A program made the translations under genes and the position numbers. A model generated the notes under the pieces. The model was given only the letters and a program-made list of their open reading frames with translations. It ran no database searches and was not told the DNA's origin. A stretch of 64,000 nt of DNA from Monocercomonoides exilis (Eukaryota > Preaxostyla > Oxymonadida > Polymastigidae). The DNA lies in the NCBI GenBank assembly GCA_001643675.2, contig LSRY02000002.1, positions 2,523,501-2,587,500 on the forward strand. Direction: 5' to 3'. Position 1 is the first letter of the stretch, and every line of letters begins with the position of its first letter. This document shows, piece after piece, positions 56,801 through 64,000 of the stretch.

Positions 56801-58653
56801 CAAATAACAATCCATCTATTGAAAGATATCCATCACTGAGAAGAAATATCATCTGTTCAGACTCAGGAACATTGAATGTGCTGAGTTTGAAGGGAGGAGA
56901 TGGATTGAAGGATAATACTTCACTTTGGATGTTGAATGATGGATGCAGTTTTGAAGGGATTGCTTCAGAAAGGGATTCATCATTCTTTATTCCTGTGTTG
57001 GAGAGTGTGGAAGCAAAGGAAGAGACAGATAGAATGAAGCTGACATTCAAAGGGATGCTTCTTATTCCATGCAATCTGTCATTCTCAGTTGTGAAGAGGA
57101 AAGGAGAAGAGAAAGAGATTGAACATTACGATTTTGATTCAAATGGATTTTTATCGGAAAGAGAAGCAGAAGGAAGTGTGGCAAAAGATCTCATCAGCAG
57201 TTGTGGAAATGAAATTGAGGTGAGCGTACATGTTTTGTTTGGGAGATCAGAATCTCCTTCTTCAACGCACTCGTTCATCCTGAAGAACAGAAGCGAACCA
57301 GAATCAAAAAGAGATGAAAGGATTGCTGAAGGAGGAAACGAAGGAAAATCGTCGTGGGCGCTGATTGTGATTGTTATGTTGGCTGTGTTGTTTTTAATTG
57401 TCCTCATTGTATCAATTGTGGTAACTCTTCGATGGATGAATTCAAAGAGAAGAACAAAAGAATTAGAAGAGATCGTAAACGACACAGTGAAGAAGGATCC
57501 GAAGGCATTTGAAATGGTGACGATGGAGATGTCTCCCGAGGAGCAGTGGAGGAGAGCGGAGAGGGAGGCAGAAAAGAAGAATGAAGAGAGGATAAAGAAG
57601 AGAGTGTACGAGAAAAGCTTGGGGCACTCAGAGTCATCTGAACATCTTCTTTCCGAAAGCGGCTCAACAGAATACATTTTGGGGAGAGATTCAGACAAGA
57701 TCCCTCAATGGGCATTGGAGAATGTTGAGGAGGAAGAGACCAGAAAGCGAACACCGTCACCATCCATTTCATCCACTTCAACCACAGACACTTCAGACAC
57801 AGAATCCACATTTGTTCGCATGGAAGATGCGTGCCCAACCACTTCATCGATGTCGAATCTGGTGGATGCAATGGCCTGTTCGTCTCCTCATGAGAAACTG
57901 ATTGTGGACTTGAGAGATTCTCTGTTCATGCTGCTTCATGGGAGGAATGAAAAGAAGGAGATGGCTATCGGCACTCTGGAGGAGCGGGTGATGACTGGTG
58001 CTCAGATCCTGTTCTGGGTGGCCAATCTTGCTCTCCACTCCTTTGATGAAATGGAAAATCCTCTCCAATCACTGGCAAATCTGAGTCCTCACATTGTTCT
58101 TTTCTCAGAGCACATGGTGATCTGTGTTGCCCTCCACTCCGACTGCTCATCAGACTCCGACACTTCATCCTCCATCTCTTCATCAACTGTTGTGACCTCT
58201 GCCAGTGATGATGATGATGGTGACTCTCTTCCCTCATCAGCGTTTGAGGATGAGGATGATCTCAGGAAGGAGTGCATGCGGTGGAAGGCGCCTGAGCTGC
58301 TGATGAACAAGAAGATGGGAGCAACGAAGAAGTCGGTTGTGTTCTCGATCGGGATGATGCTGTGGGAGTGCCTGACGCTGCAGATCCCGTTTGGGGAGTA
58401 TGAGCCGATAATCGCTGGGCAGAAAATACTGAATGGAGAAAGACCAAACATGGATGTTCTTCAAGATTGCTATTTGAAGAGAATGTTGAAGAGTTGCTTC
58501 TCTGAGGCATCAATTGATCGACCATCGCTCAATGATTTGAAGCGAGAGTTTATCAAGTATTTTCCTGCAGGCTCAACAATTCCAACTGTAACAGATGCAA
58601 TCATGATTGAGAAAACGAGTGGAAGCAGCAAAGGAGAAAAGATTAGTGAATAA
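50845..58653 (+). CDS. Giant beta-helix receptor-like membrane protein with cytoplasmic pseudokinase (gene B)
   Basis: A single open frame of 2602 aa starts with a clear signal peptide (MIIKTELFLLLLFSCMEF). The ectodomain consists of Asn/Ser/Cys-rich parallel beta-helix repeats with GGG-I/M motifs and four CG(x)nPC-like module starts near residues 535, 879, 1262 and 1646. A membrane-proximal domain (about 2010-2140; SLWMLNDGC, FFIPVLES, LLIPCNLSF) is shared with genes A and C. The transmembrane helix is at about 2171-2195. The cytoplasmic part has an acidic/Ser linker and a TKL-like kinase fold (about 2333-2585) keeping KAPELL, FSIGMMLWE and DRPS but with no recognisable HRD, DFG or VAIK, so probably catalytically inactive. 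It is much shorter than gene A outside the cell but almost identical inside. A surface receptor or adhesin role is inferred. Confidence 0.88.
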   Translation: MIIKTELFLLLLFSCMEFQSNNAIDGIQVQRMRQDFNKIESLNEVLTKNDICNEISNKFGLNDKRFKVGEINHCFHFGSVVCSTVILHNSTSNNLHITFSTQNERAILNISGSSLSIISCRIICSESLENSLFYGEGLTIITNLTMRYCSENSLKASIFSFSCMNSAFIVQNSIFCDKMSIERSFLLSGTVGFEKVQNCIFRNISQKGEIVERVKNEGSWRESFMEDCLIECSKNALEGGISCGSCYSSCLFCRNTSFIGNTRSDILSSSQSRIDTTETQLYEKVEWINCNASCGGAIYIHDNFGASLTVNNSSFIRCNATSTRGGGIYAVSIAGCFVKDSTFEGCYCVSSTNNGGACIGMEFLSNQAFVENCLFKDGWSGNDAGGLGIWSSMTTRTKDCVVDCSFVNCSGNDGNSDGGGFTSWSPSDKIVLRNCLFQDCLSLYCGGGLSIQVGHFEGEALLFCFFHNNCCPRGNDIAVRDCSTSSKIAWCFTTRTDGNRYYADEDKSEWLPNGGRSRFVASKEIQANAKDTFSCGLNESYTCLTISHCLSQMIVGFVEEIKVLSGTVVEGKGIDIGEKTITVNGASSSGSAIETKFESNGLSLFCVGTGELAVSDLSVVHNSSFENNRQCRLFEVEGSGLMDVKRMNISMDAAHSEERSIQNSLVKLEGGELKMQDVRWEQTFSTTSVMSLSQESSVTLSLDNCAFSNIVRTTAGSSLMSVSEGLYSITLEGCTIDGCVNEDCEFGGGMMAEVGSGSSLNVKGGIVKNCYASATQGRGGGIGLKVKDTSADFLISSAFEGNRARWGSDIFVDSIDLESTATSGKITSLTASLETKSKMQGYENGDESFPIPLCVYLWNNFSPPAFVGGGSLSHDFSKCGFEEFPCSSISKAASLHFEGKIKDVALLEPFSFEEELELTSNEWSITSKEDEMKCDVSDQKEGAQSGLIENSVSVSVTGIVFSITKLLTFHESVFECHLGKLTLNECGMEGGDETISTVFVKAVGGVVEVSEFGSKSVAKWGFSFFIVEGDSRSKPSMNMTNSNFGEISFADGCVVECHNGNIEEISGCTFSSITRSKRSGGCISIVNNEDDDDGRDFKVEINDCTFEGCAITGEEGNEIGGGALFCEASSKTNLLINLCKFYYCRAPYEERSVGYGGGIMLKILKEEEGKAGFVISSLAFSSGKPNNAKYGKDLFISSPSLISSIKNETLPFVNDRLEMLTEDSMRGYDGENRECAIPLIYFWKKVGSNVHVDQEGNNVVVCGLSEYPCGSVDYGLKRGSRLGIESIAIQGTCNVRSEMRMSGMKLEGTNRESDKIQFVKEIEGDEDAVVECKGIVQFNGLGILIPSSFDNGASILIQTGSDSVKTSVVCCSINTSDNVIGEVSFVLISASKGIVSIEKTEIVGFSTMHEIMSISADCVTTMNNVIFKDISLSGKSAIAMREIEIPGNGNDNSEEERIVLFEQCSFLNVKHSMSSNPSFLFCDVPNEVNLKMENSTIDGCGSTSSNEGGGVFFLLNEKGSLEINHTNVTECFCSNIGRGGGIFLKSQSDSQKALPFVLSNITFKGNVALKGRDVFVKCTDLDSQISESQFLINFGEPFVRELAIWGCTADNYGDEEDLLGRVYVFRSEFMFVSSIVENSNDSKNCGEMKSACSSLNVGVSHIIPSDYSLLFVWNETVLTGSCSAQKVTIKSMEANRNAEIKVREFDLACEGVVRTSESVRFEKVSFVFSGMRNIVCSCLIHQLNGSLILESVSFLFENKTKENSQIIFDFSLIVVEEGIFQADRCSVGHLSFSKTVFEIFHSKMAAFEDVGVDDVECKSSLIECGKSEKVSVSKLTATNILLEDESLISLENSHSSLVLSLVLSSFTNISRSSDGPCIVCTSHPIGCFEMCNCSFHECSSELPKGSQIAMALVEKILIESCVFEGSLEERNENYMNQEEEICRWNGSLVDVEKSSVMIKDTTISNSPEGGITMSGGNVFIEAGNFSNNNPSIERYPSLRRNIICSDSGTLNVLSLKGGDGLKDNTSLWMLNDGCSFEGIASERDSSFFIPVLESVEAKEETDRMKLTFKGMLLIPCNLSFSVVKRKGEEKEIEHYDFDSNGFLSEREAEGSVAKDLISSCGNEIEVSVHVLFGRSESPSSTHSFILKNRSEPESKRDERIAEGGNEGKSSWALIVIVMLAVLFLIVLIVSIVVTLRWMNSKRRTKELEEIVNDTVKKDPKAFEMVTMEMSPEEQWRRAEREAEKKNEERIKKRVYEKSLGHSESSEHLLSESGSTEYILGRDSDKIPQWALENVEEEETRKRTPSPSISSTSTTDTSDTESTFVRMEDACPTTSSMSNLVDAMACSSPHEKLIVDLRDSLFMLLHGRNEKKEMAIGTLEERVMTGAQILFWVANLALHSFDEMENPLQSLANLSPHIVLFSEHMVICVALHSDCSSDSDTSSSISSSTVVTSASDDDDGDSLPSSAFEDEDDLRKECMRWKAPELLMNKKMGATKKSVVFSIGMMLWECLTLQIPFGEYEPIIAGQKILNGERPNMDVLQDCYLKRMLKSCFSEASIDRPSLNDLKREFIKYFPAGSTIPTVTDAIMIEKTSGSSKGEKISE
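57285..58603 (+). repeat. Arm 2 of the 1.3-kb inverted duplication (TM + pseudokinase module of gene B)
   Basis: This is the counterpart of 4360-5697 on the opposite strand. Both synonymous and nonsynonymous positions are nearly unchanged. Visible differences cluster around nt 57590-57640 (linker after the membrane), 57710-57750 and the indel-bearing acidic stretch near 58165-58250. Confidence 0.9.
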
Positions 58654-59430
58654 TTTTGACTGTCAACGTGTCACGGAAACTTATGTTGAAAAGAAAAAAA
58701 AAATTAAATGACGAAGAGAATTTGACCTTGTTGAATATTTGTGAATGGAAGTTATAAAAATATTATATATTTTTGTCAAAAGTGATTTGTTCATCCGAAC
58801 TAATTTTTACTTATCTATTATCTCTCTGGTTATCAAGTTGGAGAAGAAATGACATTTCAAATTTGGTGTTATTATTATTATTGTGATGATTGATGTTTTT
58901 ATTCAAAAAGCTTAAAATATTGACTTTTGTGAAAAGATGTTTGTGATCAAAGAAAATAATATTCTGTGATTTTTTTGTTGGAATATTATTGTTAAAAATC
59001 ATTTTTTTTCATTTTGTGTGGATAGATTACATTTGCTTGTATTGCAAAATGTGCCATAAAATATTACTTTTTTGGGCTAATGAATTCGTGTGAAATCTCA
59101 AGCAATCTTTTAATATTTGAAGCCCAATTAAAGGCACTATCTACTTGGTATTTGTAAGATTTTTTTGAATTTTTTGAAAAATAATTTCAAAAAACTGGAA
59201 AGCACCTTAAGTTTCCGAATTATTATCGCATTTTATTATTGTAAATTTTTAACAATATTCTTATAAAGTTTTAAATACGAAAAAAATGTCATGAAACAAA
59301 AAACAGAATGCAGCAAGCATTTACAAAGTCTGAAAAAAATATTCAACTACTATCAAAAATTAAAATATTAAACAAATAGCTTTTCTATAAAAAGAAAAAG
59401 TATTAGTTGTAAATATAGGTTAGAGAATGA
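58654..59430. other. intergenic between convergent giant genes B and C
   Basis: About 780 AT-rich bases with short trinucleotide ATT runs near 58870. No gene or RNA was recognised. Confidence 0.6.
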
Positions 59431-62400
59431 TCAATTAAGAAACGAAGCAGAAGATGGCCCATTAAAATCTGAAAGACGAATCGGAGAAAACATTTCTGGA
59501 TCAACCTCTGTAAGATGATGCTGGGAGTCGCTTAAGGATTGCGCAGCAGAAGAGCATCGAGACGAAGCAGATGCCTTTGTGGAGATAATGCTGGTATTCG
59601 ATGAATCCAAAGAAGTTCGAGAAGAGCTTGAAGGAGAAGGAGGCGTTCCAGATGAAATTGACGATGAAAAATGATGGACACACGATGATGTACTGTTGCT
59701 TTTTGATGGGTGCTGTTCATGAGCGTTATAAAAGGTCTGAAGGGTGCCGAATGATGAGACGTCTGAAGGTTTTGAAGATTGCTGCTGAGCAGTTGTGATT
59801 TCTGAAGTTGTTGCAGAGGAAGCTTCTGTGAAGATGGTGGAAGTAGCTGGCGAAGTGCTGCAAGACATGCAGCGAAGCGACTTAGAAACCGACGGAGAAG
59901 GTGGAAGTGAAGTTGCCCGTGGCTGTGAAGGCGGACAGGTAGGAAATGCTTCCTGAAGCTCTGAGTATGAACTGTTATTTGTGAGTATCTGCGCCAGCGA
60001 CTTGTTAGAATATGAACGGCAAAACGAACGTGAATGAGTTTGTGCAGCAGACTCCTTTGAGTTAAAATCAGATGCTTTCTCGGTGCATGGAACAGACAGC
60101 TCGTATTGATCCAGCTTATCAGAGTGCTCGCAGGAAGTTGTTTGCAGCGGCATTTGAACTACTTGCTTTGAATCTGTCGACTGCTCAGAGTGCATTATAC
60201 CTTTCTGCTTCAATTCGAGAAGTGCGTCTTTGACAAACGTGTAATCAGGAGTCGGGCAGCTTTCGCTGGCATCGTACTCTTCAATCGCATTTGGAGTCGC
60301 AAGATGGCTTGGGTTCATCAGTTGATACATGTTTTGATACATCGGAAATTGAGGCAAAGCACGTGAATCGTCATGAGGAAGCGGTTCATCGGCCAAATCG
60401 TCATTTTTCATGTTTATACAGCTTTCGTTTGTATCGGGACCTGGAGGACAAGAATTTGAGGGTGGAAAAGTTATTTGAAGCATTTTAGCTTCGCATTTTC
60501 GACGCATCTCTTCAGTCTCGTCTGATCCAACGGGCGCGCAAGGTAAATTATTGGCTTCTTCTGCTACAATAATGTTAGCATTTATTGTCGGTTCATCGCG
60601 TTCTATTTTGTTGGGGTCCACTTGCTGCATCTCCTTCTTTTTCTTCCTTCGAAGCACAAAAAACACAACTGTCATGATTGTCACTGCCGCTGTCACAGAC
60701 ACCGCTGCCGCTACGCTTCCGACGACAATCTCTTTCGACACGTTTCCTGCGCCTTTGCCTGTTCCGTCGTCTGTTCTGTTTCTGAGGCACACACTTGACG
60801 TTTGAGATGTGCACGAGTCATTAGCGCGAAAAAGGATAGCTGCAAATACAAAGCAATTGGCGGGGGCATTGCTAACAAGAGACGATGGAATTGAGCCGAT
60901 TGCTGTTGTCTCGTTGAGTACAGACGTAAAATGAAATGTGTATTCTTCAGCTTTCGATCTGGCAGGCATTTCTATTGCTTTGCTATGTTCCGCAGCTACT
61001 TCAAAATAGCCTTGCTTTTCTAATTGTTCTGAAGAAATAATGATTTGAAATGAAAGATCGCAAGGAAAAAGTAGCTGACCTCGGAATGTCAACTCCAAAT
61101 CATCGTTTATTGCCTGAGAAGTGACTGTTGCGAGAGAAGGGATGAAAAACGGAGAAGATCTTTCGGCAGCCAGTCCGATGAAGGTGCATCCTTCATTCAT
61201 GAACCACATTGATGCTCCGCTTCTTGCACCATCGCCGCTCTGAAGACTTTGCACGTCGACGCTGCCTGCTCCTTCACACAGAAGATTCTGAGAAAAAGAA
61301 GGAAACGCATCAAACCCGATCTGATTGCTCTCAAAGCGGCACTGCTGAATAGCAACGCTGCTTCGATAAACAGAAATGGCGCCTTTGGAAGAGCGAGTAA
61401 AGGAGACCGAATTCAAAATGGCTGTGCAGTCTTCAAAATGCAGAAGCGACGAAGCAGAAATGCAAGTGAGAGAAGAAGACGAGTGAGAAGGTGAATGACG
61501 CAAATGAAATGATTCCTTTTTCAATACATACGGATGATGAAGTGAAGTTTGTAAGGGTAAATCTGAGGTGGGTAAATGAAGAACAGAAGAGGCAGCATAC
61601 TGTGAAGATGCTGCCATAACAGAAACAGATCGATAAAAGTTGTCCGGATGTTGTGAAATGTTGGAGGCGTTGCTAATTTCAGGAATATCGTGAAGTGCCG
61701 AATGAAGTGACCTGTTATGAAATGGGGCAGAAGGTGAGAGAGAAGAATCAGATAAGCCATCTGCAGAACTTAACTGCAAATTGGAAGAGGAAGAAGAGAA
61801 AGTCGAAAACGAAGTGTTATTGATGCTAACATTGGGGCAGTTCTTGAGAGTGAACAGTGATCCTTTGTTATTCGTGTAGTGAGCATTGCGCGAGAGGATT
61901 CCGTCAGACAGAGAAACATTAGAGCACGAGGAAAAAGACATAAGCGGAGAAAAAGTGACTAATTGGGAGGCCAAAGAATGAATTTTAACGGAACAGTTCG
62001 ATATGTTGAAGAGACAGAACGAATAAAACAGCATCGAATGCTGAGAAAAGAAAGAATGCCCGCTGGAATTATCAGCCGCTGAAGAATTAGAACGTGCATC
62101 AACTAAAAAAGGATAAGCTCCGACGAGCAAGTCAGACAAATGTATATCAAGAGAATTGATGGCTGTGCTTATCATCACATTGTTCAATGCGAATCTTCCA
62201 GAAATCACTGCAAAAAGCGCATTTCCGTTGCTCAGCTGGAATGTTGCACCAAACCCCAAAATAAGGTTGGAAATGCCGCTGTTGCCAGAAAAAAGAAAAG
62301 CAGAACCCGAAGCAAAAGACTGTAAAGAAGATTCGAACATCAGGCAAGAAAAGTTGCATTGCTGATCTCCGTTCGACCTGAGTTGTTGTTTTAAAGAGAG

Positions 62401-63999
62401 ATCCCTAATGATTCGTGTGAAGGAGCAAGAAGACGTCTGTCCATCAACCGAAGAACTGATTAGGGTGCTTTTGAACTCGTAGCAGTTGGTGATCGAGTAA
62501 GTGTTGGTAACAATGAGCGTGTTCTGTTCGGCTGTCTGTGCGGCAGCTGTGGAAAAGGTGTCTGTAGGAGGAAAATGCAGAAGAGCCTCGCCAAGCGTTT
62601 TGCACGGCATGTTTTCTTTTCCGCAGAAGATCGAGTCAACACCGTCGGAAGACGAGAGAACCACGAAATACCACACAAACACGATGCCTTCAGATACAAG
62701 ATCGGTGACGTTGAATGAATGAGAATCTGTTCCGCAAACAGAATTTGTAAGATCGTTGTCAAGGGGACTCATGATGAGTGAAAAGCAAGTTAGCTTCATT
62801 TGCGCCGGTAGATTGTTGTAATAAATGAATATATCCTTTCCATACGTTGCAGAATTGTTGCACATCCTATCATATTTGAAATCGAATGGCTCCAGTGAAT
62901 AAAATGAAGATGGAAGCGATGGTGAAGACGGTGAGATAGGAACTGAATAATAATAATATGAATGAAAAGAAGAAACTGGAATTGTTAGATTAATAAACAC
63001 AGCTCCTCCCAAACTGATTGATTCCTCAAATGCCTTGTTATCTTCAATGCACACGCATCCCTCAAAATAGGAATAAGATATTTCCATTCTATCTCCTTCT
63101 CCCATAATCATTCCCAGAGCACCTCCAGCTAAGCAATATTCCGAAGAAACAGACTTTGCTGAGACATTGCAGATGGTCAGATCAACTGGTGTAAGCGAAG
63201 GCGGAACAGAAGGAGGATTTTGTGGTGGTGGATAAAGTGTGTTGAGAGCGGTGAACACAACAGGCACAGCAGATGATGATGAGATATTGCTAATGTTGCT
63301 GTCGCATATTTCTATGATGCGCTGAACTGAAGGGTCGTATGCGAGGTTGAGGGACTCAAAAAGACAAATGAGAGATTTTTGAGTTGTTATTTCGCTGAAA
63401 CTTGTGTTGCTCAGTCGGAGTGCTCCATTTACGACAACAAAGACATAACAAGAAGCAACGGACGAAGAAGAAGATGTGATACGAAGAGTGTTGACAGAAA
63501 TAGAACCAAATTTTGCAGGGGTCGTTGAAGAAAGCAAAAAAGTGGGTGCAGACAGTGAAGATTGCAGGAGAGAAACGCGGATGCGAAAGATGGACAAGGA
63601 GCCTGTGCTGACTGAAAGGAGAGAGCCTGACTCGAGGCTGGACGTAGAAAGTGTCGAGGTCTCTGCCGTACAGCCTTCAATCACTAGCTTTTTGCTACTT
63701 ACGTTTCCGCCTTGAAATGTCGTGAAGGTTCCTTCTCCGAAAATAACCCTCGAAGTGCTCCTTTCTCCGTCGTCGGCGTAGTTTACCGCCTCAAAAAGCG
63801 AGCTGCAGGGAAAGATCGGACTCGCTCCGCAAAGAATTGTGGAGTCTCCTTGAGACTGAAACTCGGCAACGTATCGTTCAAAAATCAACGTGGATATCCA
63901 ATTGTCGCATTGAATGCCTCGAGACTTTAGAAGAATTTGCGCTCCGTCCTGATTTGTAAAGGCATCTGAAAAGATGTTTTTATCCAATCCACAATGAGG
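59431..63999 (-). CDS. Third beta-helix membrane protein (gene C), partial, with a different cytoplasmic tail
   Basis: The frame is open from the right edge of the window to a TGA at 59431, giving about 1522 visible residues; the N-terminus lies outside. Two CG(x)nPC module starts are visible (CGASPIFPCSSL and CGKENMPCKTL). The membrane-proximal domain resembles genes A and B (SMWFMNEGC, SPFFIPSL, LLFPCDLSF). A transmembrane helix (VVGSVAAAVSVTAAVTIMTV plus FFVL) and RRKKKK stop-transfer follow at about nt 60640-60740. The roughly 400-residue cytoplasmic tail is Ser/Glu/Pro-rich and has neither the A/B juxtamembrane sequence nor the kinase fold. Whether the tail binds a signalling partner is unknown. 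It lies 777 bases from gene B, in convergent orientation. Confidence 0.82.
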   Translation of the reverse strand, partial: PHCGLDKNIFSDAFTNQDGAQILLKSRGIQCDNWISTLIFERYVAEFQSQGDSTILCGASPIFPCSSLFEAVNYADDGERSTSRVIFGEGTFTTFQGGNVSSKKLVIEGCTAETSTLSTSSLESGSLLSVSTGSLSIFRIRVSLLQSSLSAPTFLLSSTTPAKFGSISVNTLRITSSSSSVASCYVFVVVNGALRLSNTSFSEITTQKSLICLFESLNLAYDPSVQRIIEICDSNISNISSSSAVPVVFTALNTLYPPPQNPPSVPPSLTPVDLTICNVSAKSVSSEYCLAGGALGMIMGEGDRMEISYSYFEGCVCIEDNKAFEESISLGGAVFINLTIPVSSFHSYYYYSVPISPSSPSLPSSFYSLEPFDFKYDRMCNNSATYGKDIFIYYNNLPAQMKLTCFSLIMSPLDNDLTNSVCGTDSHSFNVTDLVSEGIVFVWYFVVLSSSDGVDSIFCGKENMPCKTLGEALLHFPPTDTFSTAAAQTAEQNTLIVTNTYSITNCYEFKSTLISSSVDGQTSSCSFTRIIRDLSLKQQLRSNGDQQCNFSCLMFESSLQSFASGSAFLFSGNSGISNLILGFGATFQLSNGNALFAVISGRFALNNVMISTAINSLDIHLSDLLVGAYPFLVDARSNSSAADNSSGHSFFSQHSMLFYSFCLFNISNCSVKIHSLASQLVTFSPLMSFSSCSNVSLSDGILSRNAHYTNNKGSLFTLKNCPNVSINNTSFSTFSSSSSNLQLSSADGLSDSSLSPSAPFHNRSLHSALHDIPEISNASNISQHPDNFYRSVSVMAASSQYAASSVLHLPTSDLPLQTSLHHPYVLKKESFHLRHSPSHSSSSLTCISASSLLHFEDCTAILNSVSFTRSSKGAISVYRSSVAIQQCRFESNQIGFDAFPSFSQNLLCEGAGSVDVQSLQSGDGARSGASMWFMNEGCTFIGLAAERSSPFFIPSLATVTSQAINDDLELTFRGQLLFPCDLSFQIIISSEQLEKQGYFEVAAEHSKAIEMPARSKAEEYTFHFTSVLNETTAIGSIPSSLVSNAPANCFVFAAILFRANDSCTSQTSSVCLRNRTDDGTGKGAGNVSKEIVVGSVAAAVSVTAAVTIMTVVFFVLRRKKKKEMQQVDPNKIERDEPTINANIIVAEEANNLPCAPVGSDETEEMRRKCEAKMLQITFPPSNSCPPGPDTNESCINMKNDDLADEPLPHDDSRALPQFPMYQNMYQLMNPSHLATPNAIEEYDASESCPTPDYTFVKDALLELKQKGIMHSEQSTDSKQVVQMPLQTTSCEHSDKLDQYELSVPCTEKASDFNSKESAAQTHSRSFCRSYSNKSLAQILTNNSSYSELQEAFPTCPPSQPRATSLPPSPSVSKSLRCMSCSTSPATSTIFTEASSATTSEITTAQQQSSKPSDVSSFGTLQTFYNAHEQHPSKSNSTSSCVHHFSSSISSGTPPSPSSSSRTSLDSSNTSIISTKASASSRCSSAAQSLSDSQHHLTEVDPEMFSPIRLSDFNGPSSASFLN

Positions 64000-64000
64000 T

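Noticed and set aside
1-64000. Alternative genetic code (TAA/TAG reassigned), as in some related protists
   Set aside because: TAA, TAG and TGA all serve as the ends of well-identified genes (for example ThrRS TAA, UNG and SEC24 TAG, M16 TGA), and none is needed inside conserved exons.

Overview
The window looks like a gene-dense chromosome segment from a free-standing or gut-dwelling protist of the oxymonad/metamonad type (Monocercomonoides- or Blattamonas-like). This is an inference from several things seen together: an AT-rich genome (roughly 35-40% GC by eye), many short GT-AG spliceosomal introns (about 39 resolved here, 47-177 nt), use of TAA, TAG and TGA as real stops (so the standard code), eukaryotic housekeeping genes without targeting presequences, and very large beta-helix surface proteins. 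No rRNA, tRNA, CRISPR or insertion sequence was recognised.

Layout. 1-3180: the last exon of an unknown gene and a seven-exon MOK-type (MAK/ICK/MOK) protein kinase. 4288-16521 (minus): a two-exon giant gene (about 4053 aa) for a type I membrane protein with eight beta-helix modules, one transmembrane helix and a cytoplasmic pseudokinase. 17334-21823: a Ser-rich, coiled-coil-ended protein of unknown function. 23056-32189: two head-to-head pairs, UNG / SEC24 and Elongin C / SNRNP27. Elongin C (four tiny exons) is easily missed by ORF calling. 32878-37400: an insulysin-like M16 peptidase. 37735-41793 (minus): a helical protein with an N-myristoylation motif, and threonyl-tRNA synthetase. 41794-45282: a 3.5 kb AT-rich stretch with a strong 131-nt inverted repeat and one short unexplained ORF. 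45283-48677: two divergent unknown genes. 49162-49542: RidA. 50845-58653 (plus): a second giant beta-helix/pseudokinase gene (2602 aa). 59431-end (minus): a third family member (C), cut by the window edge, with a different cytoplasmic tail.

The most interesting system is the beta-helix receptor family. Genes A (4288-16521) and B (50845-58653) have divergent ectodomains built from different numbers of CG(x)nPC modules, but their TM-juxtamembrane-pseudokinase portion is almost identical over about 1.3 kb, in opposite orientation about 52 kb apart. That pattern fits recent gene conversion or selection for one constant signalling module behind variable ectodomains. Gene C keeps the membrane-proximal ectodomain but carries an unrelated Ser-rich tail without the kinase fold. 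The other genes are ordinary cellular functions (COPII trafficking, splicing, translation, DNA repair, ubiquitin ligase adaptor, ciliary-type kinase) and show no operon-like functional grouping.
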